A DNA stretch of 64,000 nt. Origin: Haoranjiania flava. Its GTDB lineage: Bacteria; Bacteroidota; Bacteroidia; Chitinophagales; Chitinophagaceae. The stretch covers positions 62,001 to 126,000 of the forward strand of contig NZ_JAOTPL010000004.1 of the NCBI RefSeq assembly GCF_025631005.1, written 5' to 3'. Both the position numbers and the translations under genes were made by a program. Below are positions 50,571-58,199 of this stretch, piece by piece; position 1 is the stretch's first letter; every line of letters starts with the position of its first letter. A model generated the notes under the pieces. That model ran no database searches and was not told the DNA's origin. It saw only the letters and a list, made by a program, of their open reading frames with translations.

Positions 50571-50900
50571 TTAAATTTTAATCGGCAATTTATTATTGTT
50601 GAGCTCCACGTTGAAATTAACCTTAGCGCCGAGCGCATCAAACACTTTCAGGATAGTTTCAAACCTTGCATTTTTTACGCTGTTTTCTATTTTGCAAATC
50701 TGAGCTTTTTGCACGCCTACCAATGTTCCCAATTCTTCTTGTGTCAGGTTGCGTTCTTTTCTGGCCTGTTTAATGGCATTGCCCAAGAGATCGATTCTTA
50801 ATTCATTCTCAAATGCTTCGCGTCTCTCTGTGCCCGGCTTTCCAATGTGCTTGTCGATCATTTGATCGAGAGAAACTGTTTTAAATTTATTTGTTGACAT
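50571..50900 (-). CDS. XRE-family antitoxin (HigA-like)
   Basis: A 109-residue protein with an XRE helix-turn-helix at about 45-95 (NLTQEELGTLVGVQKAQICKIE). The N-terminal part is helical and would contact the toxin. It is encoded after the RelE-like toxin with a 14-bp overlap, the HigBA order (toxin first). It should neutralise the toxin and, with it, repress the operon at the palindrome upstream of the toxin gene. Confidence 0.88.
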   Translation of the reverse strand: MSTNKFKTVSLDQMIDKHIGKPGTERREAFENELRIDLLGNAIKQARKERNLTQEELGTLVGVQKAQICKIENSVKNARFETILKVFDALGAKVNFNVELNNNKLPIKI

Positions 50901-51249
50901 GTTGTTTATTTTGTGTTTTATTATTTAAATACTGAAATCTAATTTCCTCGGCTTTTCTAATTTCTTTTAATGGTGTTTTCTGCGTTTTTTTCAGAATTGC
51001 ATGTGTAGAAAGAACTATAGTCTTTTTGACATCAGTTTTATCCCAAAATGCGAAAAGTCTATATGCTTTCCCGTTATAAAAAGTTCTAAATTCCCAAATG
51101 TGTTCGTTTAGCTTTTTAAAAAGTTCATTGTCATATACCCATTGAGATCTTCTAATATTATAATATATTTTTTCTCTTGCTTTATCATCAAGATTTTCTA
51201 AAAACTCAATGGCATCAGGTAGTAATTCAACCTCAAAATTTGGACTCAT
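50887..51249 (-). CDS. RelE/HigB-like type II toxin
   Basis: A 120-residue RelE-superfamily mRNA interferase. ELLPDAIEFLENLDDKAREKI is the N-terminal helix pair. LNEHIWEFRTFYNGKAYRLFAFW is the beta core of the phage-derived Gp49/HigB branch, and VLSTHAILKKTQKTP is the C-terminal basic strand. The ATG at 51249 is preferred; a TTG six codons upstream also fits the frame. The toxin gene comes first and overlaps the XRE antitoxin gene by 14 bp. A 16-bp palindrome lies 29 bp upstream. Confidence 0.88.
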   Translation of the reverse strand: MSPNFEVELLPDAIEFLENLDDKAREKIYYNIRRSQWVYDNELFKKLNEHIWEFRTFYNGKAYRLFAFWDKTDVKKTIVLSTHAILKKTQKTPLKEIRKAEEIRFQYLNNKTQNKQHVNK

Positions 51250-51277
51250 TTTAGAATCTTTTTTCAAAGATAAATGA

Positions 51278-51293
51278 TTTCCCTATAGGGAAA
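51278..51293. promoter_or_regulatory. 16-bp perfect palindrome, toxin-antitoxin operator
   Basis: TTTCCCTATAGGGAAA is an exact inverted repeat 29 bp upstream of the toxin ATG. Position and symmetry fit the binding site for the HigA-like dimer or the toxin-antitoxin complex. Confidence 0.7.
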
Positions 51294-51325
51294 CATTATT
51301 TTAGCTATTATTTTTAAATTGCTGA

Positions 51326-51679
51326 TCACTTAGCTTCATTCATAAAAGCAGCAACCTTCTCAAACGGTCTGCCGATAATGGCTTTATCATCTTTGATAAT
51401 GATTGGGCGTTCTATCAATACCGGGTTTTCCGCCAGAATGCTTATCCATTCTTCATCAGAATAATTGTTCCCTTCAAAATTCTGTTTGTACAGCTGCTCA
51501 TTCTTCCGGACAAGCTGCTCAGGTTGTATGCCTAATTTATCAATGATATCTTCAAGCTCATCAACAGTCAGGGGATTGGTGATATAATTGCGTACAGAAA
51601 CCGGGTAATTTAAATCTTGCAGGTAATCCAGGGAACAATTGCTTTTAGAGCAATGGGGATTGTGTATAATCGTGATCAT
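51326..51679 (-). CDS. ArsC/Spx-like thioredoxin-fold reductase
   Basis: A 117-residue protein of the ArsC (glutaredoxin-linked arsenate reductase) family. The N-terminal HNPHCSKSNC places the catalytic Cys at residue 10. ENPVLIERPIIIKDDKAIIGRP carries the conserved Arg residues of the arsenate pocket. The ATG at 51679 is chosen because it starts the thioredoxin strand directly; the longer frame adds 18 non-conserved residues. No ars operon is adjacent. It may reduce arsenate or be a YffB-type relative of unknown substrate. Confidence 0.88.
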   Translation of the reverse strand: MITIIHNPHCSKSNCSLDYLQDLNYPVSVRNYITNPLTVDELEDIIDKLGIQPEQLVRKNEQLYKQNFEGNNYSDEEWISILAENPVLIERPIIIKDDKAIIGRPFEKVAAFMNEAK

Positions 51680-51733
51680 ACGGTAAAGATAAGTAAATGG
51701 ATATTGCAGCCAACAGTTTCGGCATACATTCAA

Positions 51734-51770
51734 CTAAAAAAGAGATCACCACTTCTGCGGTAATCTCTTT
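51734..51770 (-). terminator. Intrinsic terminator after ahcY
   Basis: On the minus strand AAAGAGATTACC pairs with GGTGATCTCTTT around a short loop (one G-T pair) and is followed by TTTAGTTG, about 24 bp after the ahcY stop. Confidence 0.85.
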
Positions 51771-51793
51771 AAAATATTTGAACAGGATAAGGA

Positions 51794-53119
51794 TTAGTAC
51801 CTGTAATATTCCGGTTTGAACGGCCCTTGCACCTGTACACCAATGTATTTAGCCTGTTCTTCTGAAAGTGTTTCCAGCTCAACGCTCAATTTTTTCAGGT
51901 GCAATGCTGCAACCTTTTCATCAAGGTGTTTTGGCAGCATGTAAACTTTATTGTCGTACCTGTCTGCATGGTTCCACAACTCAATCTGGGCAAGCGTTTG
52001 GTTTGAGAATGAGTTAGACATTACAAAGCTGGGATGGCCGGTAGCACAGCCAAGATTTACCAGGCGTCCTTCAGCCAACACGATGATGTCTTTACCTTCT
52101 ACCTGGTACATATCTACCTGTGGTTTGATTTGTTTTTTTGTGCGTCCGTAGTGGTTATTCAGCCAGGCCATATCAATTTCATTATCAAAATGCCCGATAT
52201 TGCATACAATGGCTTTATCTTTCATTCTCAGGAAATGCTCACCACGAACAATGTTGAAGTTGCCTGTTGTAGTGATAATGATGTCTGCATTTTCTATAAC
52301 GGTGTTTAGCCTTTTCACTTCATAGCCTTCCATGGATGCCTGCAGTGCACATATAGGATCAATTTCAGTAACAGTCACAATAGAGCCTGCACCACGGAAA
52401 GAAGCGGCAGTACCTTTACCCACATCGCCGTAACCACACACTACCACACGCTTTCCTGCAAGCATAATGTCAGTTGCCCTGCGGATAGCATCTACAGCCG
52501 ATTCGCGGCAACCGTATTTATTGTCGAATTTAGATTTGGTAACAGAGTCGTTCACATTTATGGCAGGCATTGGTAAAGTGCCTTTTTCCATCCTTTCGTA
52601 CAAGCGGTGCACGCCTGTAGTAGTTTCTTCGGAAAGGCCTTTGATGTTGGCTACCAGTTCAGGGTATTTGTCAAACACCATATTGGTAAGGTCGCCGCCG
52701 TCGTCAAGAATCATATTCAACGGCCTGTCATAACTGCCAAAGAATAAGGTTTGTTCAATACACCAGTCGGCTTCTTCAAGGGTTTCTCCTTTCCAGGCAA
52801 ACACGGGTACACCTGCTGCTGCCACTGCTGCTGCTGCATGATCCTGTGTAGAGAAAATGTTGCAGGAAGACCAGCGCACTTCCGCACCAAGTGCAGTAAG
52901 CGTTTCTATCAATACGGCCGTCTGGATGGTCATGTGCAGGCAACCGGCTATTCTTGCACCTTTCAGCGGCTGTGCTACTCCGTATTCTTCGCGCAGGCTC
53001 ATCAGCCCGGGCATTTCTGCTTCTGCAAGCGTAATTTCATTTCTGCCCCAGTCAGCAAGACTGATATCGGCAACTTTATATGGTAAGTTTAATTCAACGT
53101 TTTTTATTCCTGTTGACAT
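51794..53119 (-). CDS. ahcY: Adenosylhomocysteinase
   Basis: A 441-residue SAH hydrolase that splits S-adenosylhomocysteine into adenosine and homocysteine in the methyl cycle. The NAD-binding GYGDVGKG lies at 229-236. SSCNIFSTQDHAAAA (~84-98) and NVNDSVTKSKFDNKYGCRES (~188-207) are the substrate-site segments, and the C-terminus KPEYYRY carries the conserved Lys/Tyr pair. Length and motifs are complete. A -7 box lies 30 bp upstream and a terminator follows. Confidence 0.97.
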   Translation of the reverse strand: MSTGIKNVELNLPYKVADISLADWGRNEITLAEAEMPGLMSLREEYGVAQPLKGARIAGCLHMTIQTAVLIETLTALGAEVRWSSCNIFSTQDHAAAAVAAAGVPVFAWKGETLEEADWCIEQTLFFGSYDRPLNMILDDGGDLTNMVFDKYPELVANIKGLSEETTTGVHRLYERMEKGTLPMPAINVNDSVTKSKFDNKYGCRESAVDAIRRATDIMLAGKRVVVCGYGDVGKGTAASFRGAGSIVTVTEIDPICALQASMEGYEVKRLNTVIENADIIITTTGNFNIVRGEHFLRMKDKAIVCNIGHFDNEIDMAWLNNHYGRTKKQIKPQVDMYQVEGKDIIVLAEGRLVNLGCATGHPSFVMSNSFSNQTLAQIELWNHADRYDNKVYMLPKHLDEKVAALHLKKLSVELETLSEEQAKYIGVQVQGPFKPEYYRY

Positions 53120-53149
53120 ATAGGTTTATTTAATTAAAAAAAATAACTG

Positions 53150-53157
53150 CAAAGGTA
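53150..53157 (-). promoter_or_regulatory. -7 box for ahcY
   Basis: On the minus strand TACCTTTG (TAnnTTTG) lies 31 bp before the ahcY ATG, leaving an A/T-rich leader of about 25 nt. Confidence 0.5.
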
Positions 53158-53165
53158 CTGCATTT

Positions 53166-53876
53166 TTATTTAATGCTTATCAGTTCCACATCAAATATCA
53201 GTGCGGCTCCCGGGGGTATTTCGCCACCGCCTGCCCCTCTTTCTCCATAACCCAGTTGGGCAGGTATGAACAGGCGCCACTTACTGCCAACAGGCATTAG
53301 TTGCAAAGCCTCTGTCCAGCCTTTGATAACACCGTTAACGGGGAAGGAGACCGGCTCGCCTCTTTTATAGGAATTGTCAAACTCTTTTCCGTCTGCCAGG
53401 GTGCCGGCATAGTGGCAAACCACAGTGTCCGTAAGCGCTGGTTTCCTGCCTGTGCCTGCACGCAAAACCTCGTAGCGCAGTCCGCTGGCGTTTTTCACTA
53501 CTTTAGCCTGTGGAAACTTAACAGCTATAATACTGTCGAGAGATTTGATCTGTTGTTTGTTTTTTTCTTCGGCAAACATGCCTTCTGCTTTACTGAAAAT
53601 AGCGTTGATATCCTGCTCTGTAATTTGAGCCGGCTTATTTTGAAACACGGTATTGACAGCATCGCCCAGAAAAACCGCGTTGATATTCTTTGCGCCCATA
53701 TTTTTATAAAAAGTACCTACACTGATGCCGATAGCGTAACTTAAAGAGTCGTCAAATGTTTTAGGCGCTGCCAGAGCAGGCTTGGTAAAGGGTTTAGCAG
53801 GTACAACTTTTTTCTTTTGGGCAAAAGTTCCGGAAGATAACAGCAGCAATACTATCAGTAAATTTAATTTATGCAT
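53166..53876 (-). CDS. Exported FKBP-type peptidyl-prolyl isomerase
   Basis: A 236-residue FkpA/Mip-like isomerase. A signal peptide ends at about residue 20 (LLSSGTFAQ). The helical dimerisation region covers about 38-125 (SLSYAIGISVGTFYKNMG). The FKBP domain covers about 130-236, with VVCHYAGTLADGKEFDNSY, PVSFPVNGVIKGWTEALQLM and YGERGAGGGEIPPGAALIFD. It assists folding of exported proteins in the periplasm. The gene sits 46 bp upstream of the ahcY start, on the same strand, with an ahcY promoter box between. Confidence 0.94.
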   Translation of the reverse strand: MHKLNLLIVLLLLSSGTFAQKKKVVPAKPFTKPALAAPKTFDDSLSYAIGISVGTFYKNMGAKNINAVFLGDAVNTVFQNKPAQITEQDINAIFSKAEGMFAEEKNKQQIKSLDSIIAVKFPQAKVVKNASGLRYEVLRAGTGRKPALTDTVVCHYAGTLADGKEFDNSYKRGEPVSFPVNGVIKGWTEALQLMPVGSKWRLFIPAQLGYGERGAGGGEIPPGAALIFDVELISIK

Positions 53877-53971
53877 GTTTGTTTTTTTAAACAGCGAATT
53901 TAAGCAAATAAGCTGTGTTTATTTATATGCAAATATGTTTTTTGCTTTTTTGTTTGAATAAAAATAGGTAG

Positions 53972-53979
53972 TATATTTG
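53972..53979 (+). promoter_or_regulatory. -7 box for PyrR-like gene
   Basis: TATATTTG (TAnnTTTG) lies 23 bp before the ATG at 54003. Confidence 0.45.
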
Positions 53980-54002
53980 AGTCCGGCTGAAAAAGTTATA
54001 CA

Positions 54003-54536
54003 ATGATCAAAACAATTCTGAAAGAAGAACAGTTGCAATTGAGCATACAACGTCTTGCACATCAAATATTAGAAAACCATTTGTCTCTTGAAAATACGGT
54101 GATCATTGGCTTGCAGCCGCGCGGCAGGTTTCTCAGCGACAAGATAGTGGAAGCGTTATCACCGCTTGTAGATGGCAGCAAAATCGATTACGGCAGGCTT
54201 GATATAACTTTTTACCGCGATGATATCCGTAAAGAACTCCACATGGCCAACGAAACCGACATCAGGTTCAGCATTGAAGGCAAAGCTGTAGTACTGGTAG
54301 ATGATGTATTGTGGACAGGCAGGACTATACGCGCTGCATTAGACGCATTGCTTACCTTCGGACGGCCAAAATGTGTAGAGCTTTGTGTGCTGATCAACCG
54401 CAGGTTTGGGAGAGAGTTGCCTATACAGGCCAATTATATCGGCCGCTCCATCGACACTTTCGATTCCCAAAAGGTAAAGGTTTTGTGGAAAGAAAAAGAT
54501 GGTATAAGCGAAGTGCAACTGATAGAGCAGGATTAA
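54003..54536 (+). CDS. pyrR: PyrR-like phosphoribosyltransferase
   Basis: A 177-residue type I PRTase. VVLVDDVLWTGRTIRAALDAL (about 97-117, the PRPP loop) and the upstream GLQPRGRFLSDKI are those of the PyrR family, a bifunctional uracil PRTase and pyrimidine-operon RNA-binding attenuator in Firmicutes. In Bacteroidota the regulatory role is not established, and no pyr gene is nearby, so only the PRTase fold is secure. The 3' end overlaps the convergent J-protein gene by 4 bp. Confidence 0.85.
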   Translation: MIKTILKEEQLQLSIQRLAHQILENHLSLENTVIIGLQPRGRFLSDKIVEALSPLVDGSKIDYGRLDITFYRDDIRKELHMANETDIRFSIEGKAVVLVDDVLWTGRTIRAALDALLTFGRPKCVELCVLINRRFGRELPIQANYIGRSIDTFDSQKVKVLWKEKDGISEVQLIEQD

Positions 54537-55153
54537 AATACAGCAGAGAGGAGCATTAGTAAAATTAATGCAGCAATTATGGCAATGGCCAGTTTGTATT
54601 TATTGAGTAAATAAGTTGCTTTCTGTTGCTTGGCAAGCTTGTCCACGTTGCTGGGTGTGTTGATTTTTTTCAGCTGTTCCATTACCGGCACCTGCTGGCT
54701 GTAGTCAAGAAAAGAAACAATTCCGATTACTTCTTCAAATAAATTTTTTCTCAGCAAAGCTTCGTCATTGTTGTTGATGATCTCCATATTCCTGTCTGAA
54801 AGCTGGTGCATTAATTCCCTGTAAACCACATTGGTATCCATGCGGTACCTGTCCATTCTTACCACATCCCTGCGCAGTTCAGTTATTTTTTTATAAATAT
54901 CGCGTATGTTTTTCTCATAGGCTTTTACTTCAGTAAACTCTTCCAGTTCATAGAGGTCATATTGTTTTCTTCTTTCGGGGTTTGATAGCACATTGTAAGC
55001 CTCATTGATTTCAGCCAGTATAGTTTGCGCGGTTTTGCTGCTGTTCACATCGGGATGATATTTCATAGCAAGTTTGCGGTATGCATTCCTGATCTCGGCG
55101 CCTGACGCTTTATAATGTATGCCCAATGTGCGGTAATGATTTTTAGCCTTCAT
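54533..55153 (-). CDS. Tail-anchored J-domain protein
   Basis: A 206-residue protein with an N-terminal J domain (HPD at residues 33-35 in KYHPDVNSS) that would stimulate DnaK. The central ~110 residues are helical and charged. The C-terminal ~20 residues (LAIAIIAALILLMLLSAVF) form a single membrane anchor, so the J domain faces the cytoplasm. No Gly/Phe or zinc-finger region, unlike DnaJ. The ATG at 55153 is chosen because it opens directly into the J domain; a longer frame adds 16 unlikely residues. Confidence 0.88.
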   Translation of the reverse strand: MKAKNHYRTLGIHYKASGAEIRNAYRKLAMKYHPDVNSSKTAQTILAEINEAYNVLSNPERRKQYDLYELEEFTEVKAYEKNIRDIYKKITELRRDVVRMDRYRMDTNVVYRELMHQLSDRNMEIINNNDEALLRKNLFEEVIGIVSFLDYSQQVPVMEQLKKINTPSNVDKLAKQQKATYLLNKYKLAIAIIAALILLMLLSAVF

Positions 55154-55249
55154 CACGGCAAATGTATGCAGAAGATGCTGACAATTGAAAGCTTGTGCCA
55201 ATTTTATCTGTTTGAAAACAAAACACCTCTTTTAAAAAAATCAAATCGG

Positions 55250-55257
55250 TACATTTG
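55250..55257 (+). promoter_or_regulatory. -7 box directly before MalY-like gene
   Basis: TACATTTG (TAnnTTTG) ends only 4 bp before the ATG at 55262. With the usual spacing, transcription would start at or within a few bases of the start codon, giving a leaderless or nearly leaderless mRNA. Confidence 0.5.
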
Positions 55258-55261
55258 TGCT

Positions 55262-56437
55262 ATGGAATACAAATACAATTTTGATGAAGTAATTGACCGA
55301 AGGGGCACCAATGCCTACAAAACAGACGCCATGAAAATGAAGATCGGCCGGGAAGGGCTGATACCTTTGTGGGTTGCCGATATGGATTTTAAAGCGCCGC
55401 CACAGATCATAGAAGCTTTCAGAAAAAGAATTGATCATGGTATTTTTGGTTATACTATTCCTTCTAAAAATTACTATGATGCTATCATAAACTGGCTGTC
55501 ATCTCAGCACGGCTGGAGCGTTTCGCGCGAAGAGCTGAGCTACATTCCCGGCATTGTGAAGGGTATAGGATTGGCTATTGATCATTTCACAAATGAAGGC
55601 GATAAAATTATTATACAACCACCCGTTTATCATCCTTTCAGGCTGGTGCCGCAGGCGCAGAACAGAACTGTTGTAGAAAATCCGTTGCTGTTTGATGGCG
55701 AAAACTACACCATGGACCTCGGGGGGCTGAAGAAAATTGTTTCAGAGCAGCAATGTAAAATACTTATTTTATGCAACCCCCACAACCCGGTTGGCATTGC
55801 CTGGAGCAGGGAAGTGTTGCAGGAAGTAGCAGAAATTTGTGCTGCGCATAATGTGCTGGTAATATCAGACGAGATCCATGCAGAAATATTGCACAACGGG
55901 TATAAGCATACGCCTTTTGCCACAGTTTCTGAAAAGGCAGCGCAGCATTCCATTACCTTTATGGCGCCTTCAAAAACTTTTAACCTGGCCGGTATTGTTT
56001 GCTCCTACGCAGTTATAAAAAATCATGACCTGCGGAAATCTTACTATAATTATCTCAAAAGAGCCGAGCTTGACCAGGGCACTTTGTTTTCTTACCTGGC
56101 TACAGAAGTGGCTTATACACTATGTGACGACTGGCGTAAGGAAATGACAGCCTATGTGTGGGACAATGTTCAATTCGTAGCGGGATATTTGCAAAAAAAT
56201 ATTCCCCAAATAAAAGCATTGATACCACAGGCTTCTTTCCTTGTATGGCTTGACTGCAGCGGGTTACAGCTCGATCATAAAGCACTGGTCTGTTTATTCA
56301 GAGATCAGGCGGGGCTTGCGCTTAACGACGGCGCAACCTTTGGTTCGCAGGGAGCAGGCTTTATGCGCTTGAATGTGGGCTGCCCGAGAAGTACACTGGA
56401 AAAAGCTTTGCGGCAATTGAAAGAAGCTGTTGGTTAA
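55262..56437 (+). CDS. MalY/PatB-type PLP-dependent C-S lyase
   Basis: A 391-residue fold-type I PLP enzyme of the MalY/PatB (cystathionine beta-lyase) branch of the aminotransferase family. The opening DRRGTNAYKTDAMK...PLWVADMDF is diagnostic. ILCNPHNPVGIAWSREVL, VISDEIHAEI and the PLP-lysine in APSKTFNLAGI follow. It cleaves cystathionine or cysteine S-conjugates, or acts as an aminotransferase in some species. The ATG at 55262 is supported by the promoter box just before it; the longer frame overlaps the J-protein gene. Confidence 0.93.
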   Translation: MEYKYNFDEVIDRRGTNAYKTDAMKMKIGREGLIPLWVADMDFKAPPQIIEAFRKRIDHGIFGYTIPSKNYYDAIINWLSSQHGWSVSREELSYIPGIVKGIGLAIDHFTNEGDKIIIQPPVYHPFRLVPQAQNRTVVENPLLFDGENYTMDLGGLKKIVSEQQCKILILCNPHNPVGIAWSREVLQEVAEICAAHNVLVISDEIHAEILHNGYKHTPFATVSEKAAQHSITFMAPSKTFNLAGIVCSYAVIKNHDLRKSYYNYLKRAELDQGTLFSYLATEVAYTLCDDWRKEMTAYVWDNVQFVAGYLQKNIPQIKALIPQASFLVWLDCSGLQLDHKALVCLFRDQAGLALNDGATFGSQGAGFMRLNVGCPRSTLEKALRQLKEAVG

Positions 56438-56485
56438 ACAGCTTGCTATAGATTTACAATGCCTGCACAGCATCAAAAAGATGAT

Positions 56486-56773
56486 CTATTTTTGTATTAA
56501 GGCAGTGTCTTTATAAATCGCATTTACTATCCTCTTTTGCCCGGATGAGTCCTTACTATGTGCTGTAACATTTCCACTGCAATTAGTAAAGTAAACGTAT
56601 TCGCCAATATCATAAAACCTGTAAACTTTACAACCATCATGTTCAAATAAATAATCTACCTGGTATGTAGTATTATTTTGCGGTATCTGCCTTGCTATGG
56701 GTTTTGCAAAGCAAGAGGTTAATAAAAAAAAGGCCAAGATCAACAAGACAAAAAGAGAAATTTTTTCATGCAT
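56486..56773 (-). CDS. Small DUF4884-like lipoprotein
   Basis: A 95-residue lipoprotein with lipobox LTSC (Cys21). The mature part contains YQVDYLFEHDGCKVYRFYD and YVYFTNCSGNV, a pattern I associate with DUF4884, with two Cys that may form a disulphide. Function is unknown. It follows the SprT-like gene 44 bp downstream on the same strand. Confidence 0.68.
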   Translation of the reverse strand: MHEKISLFVLLILAFFLLTSCFAKPIARQIPQNNTTYQVDYLFEHDGCKVYRFYDIGEYVYFTNCSGNVTAHSKDSSGQKRIVNAIYKDTALIQK

Positions 56774-56817
56774 GGCATTGGATTTAATAAGTAATAAGCG
56801 TGTATAAAGTTAAACAT

Positions 56818-57459
56818 TTACTTATCCTGCCCAAAAGATTTATATCTTACAACTTCCACTTCACAAACCGGGCTGAACAGGTACATTTTTTTTGAATCTA
56901 CTTCTATACATTCAAATCGCTTGGTACGTTTCTTACCTTTTTTATAAGTTTTATCACTGTATAAAAAATGTGTTCCGGGTGGTAGCGTTTCCAGTAATAC
57001 TTTATTAGGCGCATGCGCATCATATTTTCGCAGAGCACGCATTAACCCGTCTTCTGCACAGGCGCTGGCGCCCGGGTTATGTATTGATTCACTGATGGCT
57101 TTTACAACGTCGTCCGGAAAAATATGTTTCTTTAAAAAGTCTGCCAGCAACCATGAATAAATTGCTTTCCATTCCCTGCCATGCGATTGTACACGCGACC
57201 CGTATTTTTCAAAGGTAAGCAGATGTGCCAGCTCATGCAAGAGGGTGACCAGGAAGGAATATTTATTTAAATTTCCGTTGACGGAGATCTTGTGGTTATC
57301 GCCTTTATAGGCGCTTTTGTAATTTCCCATTACAGATTTTCGTGCACGGGTGATGGTAAGGTGAACTTTGTATTTCACCAGGTAATTCACTACCTCTTCA
57401 AAACAGTTTTCCGGAAGATAGGCGGCCAGCGCCTGCATCGGTTGCTCAACCTTAGCCAT
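56818..57459 (-). CDS. SprT-like zinc metallopeptidase-fold protein
   Basis: A 213-residue SprT-family protein. The zinc-binding helix LLHELAHLLTFEKYG gives H75, E76 and H79, with a third ligand probably in QSHGREWK. The C-terminal half is basic and lacks the classical zinc ribbon. The family includes DNA-protein crosslink proteases in eukaryotes; the bacterial role is uncertain. The ATG at 57459 is chosen because it gives an 8-bp overlap with the upstream gene; the longer frame adds 13 residues without conservation. Confidence 0.85.
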   Translation of the reverse strand: MAKVEQPMQALAAYLPENCFEEVVNYLVKYKVHLTITRARKSVMGNYKSAYKGDNHKISVNGNLNKYSFLVTLLHELAHLLTFEKYGSRVQSHGREWKAIYSWLLADFLKKHIFPDDVVKAISESIHNPGASACAEDGLMRALRKYDAHAPNKVLLETLPPGTHFLYSDKTYKKGKKRTKRFECIEVDSKKMYLFSPVCEVEVVRYKSFGQDK

Positions 57460-57859
57460 TCTTTTTGTTCCTGCTGAGTTTAAATGCTGCGCGCACATCC
57501 ATTACACTGTAAAGTATGTATAGTCCAAGCCCGGCAATAATAGCCGGTACGTTTTTAGATTCCTTGAAGAAGTACAGATATAAAATTACAGCGCCTGCCA
57601 GCACCAGTAATTTCACGATCATCATAGACATGATGCCTCTTACAAAAGCATAGGGATTGTTATTGTTCACAGATTTTATGTGTACCAGGTAGGAAACAAA
57701 AGTAAGTACGAAAAGCAACAGGTTGGCAATAAGCACTACGGTATAATTGATCTGTGGCACACCAACGCCTGTATTGTTCAATACCAGAACAACTGTATTG
57801 ATCACAATAAAAATTATCACCAGTACCAGGGTGTCTTTCTTGATATTCAGTTTATTCAT
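57452..57859 (-). CDS. Four-helix membrane protein, AtpI-like position
   Basis: A 135-residue protein with four hydrophobic helices (about 11-30, 40-61, 78-100, 104-122) and short basic ends. Sequence is not diagnostic. In Bacteroidota a protein of this size and topology often sits between atpZ and atpB and may be an AtpI-type assembly factor. Here it follows atpZ (8-bp overlap), but atpB is absent and a SprT-like gene comes next. Confidence 0.6.
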   Translation of the reverse strand: MNKLNIKKDTLVLVIIFIVINTVVLVLNNTGVGVPQINYTVVLIANLLLFVLTFVSYLVHIKSVNNNNPYAFVRGIMSMMIVKLLVLAGAVILYLYFFKESKNVPAIIAGLGLYILYSVMDVRAAFKLSRNKKNG

Positions 57860-58088
57860 TTTCAGTTTTCTTTTTAGCAGTGTCGCGGAATAGTTTGATG
57901 AACATCCCTGCGATCACGATCAGCGGAAACAGCCATACCAGCAACGGAAAAGACAGGTGAAGTTTTTCATCCAGTTTTTTGCCGCCCCATACCGCCACAA
58001 ACAGCATTAGCCCCAACTGCGTGCCGAAATTAAGGTATTCTACAAATATCTGCGTGTTGGACTTGTATTTTGGTTTATCTTTTGCCAT
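57852..58088 (-). CDS. AtpZ/AtpI-family F0F1 ATPase accessory protein
   Basis: A 78-residue protein with two membrane helices of the AtpZ/AtpI family: YLNFGTQLGLMLFVAVWGGKKLDE then FPLLVWLFPLIVIAGMFIKLF, ending in a basic tail. Such proteins aid assembly of the rotor ring or ion transport of ATP synthase. Its gene overlaps the next membrane gene by 8 bp. The ATP synthase structural genes are not in this stretch. Confidence 0.82.
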   Translation of the reverse strand: MAKDKPKYKSNTQIFVEYLNFGTQLGLMLFVAVWGGKKLDEKLHLSFPLLVWLFPLIVIAGMFIKLFRDTAKKKTENE

Positions 58089-58199
58089 CTACGCGGCAAA
58101 GATAACCGGTTTAAAATAATATTGATTGCTAGTCAGATTAAAAAGCTTTACAAAAAATGAAATGTATTCGTCTGCGCTGAAATTTATGTAAATTGCACC

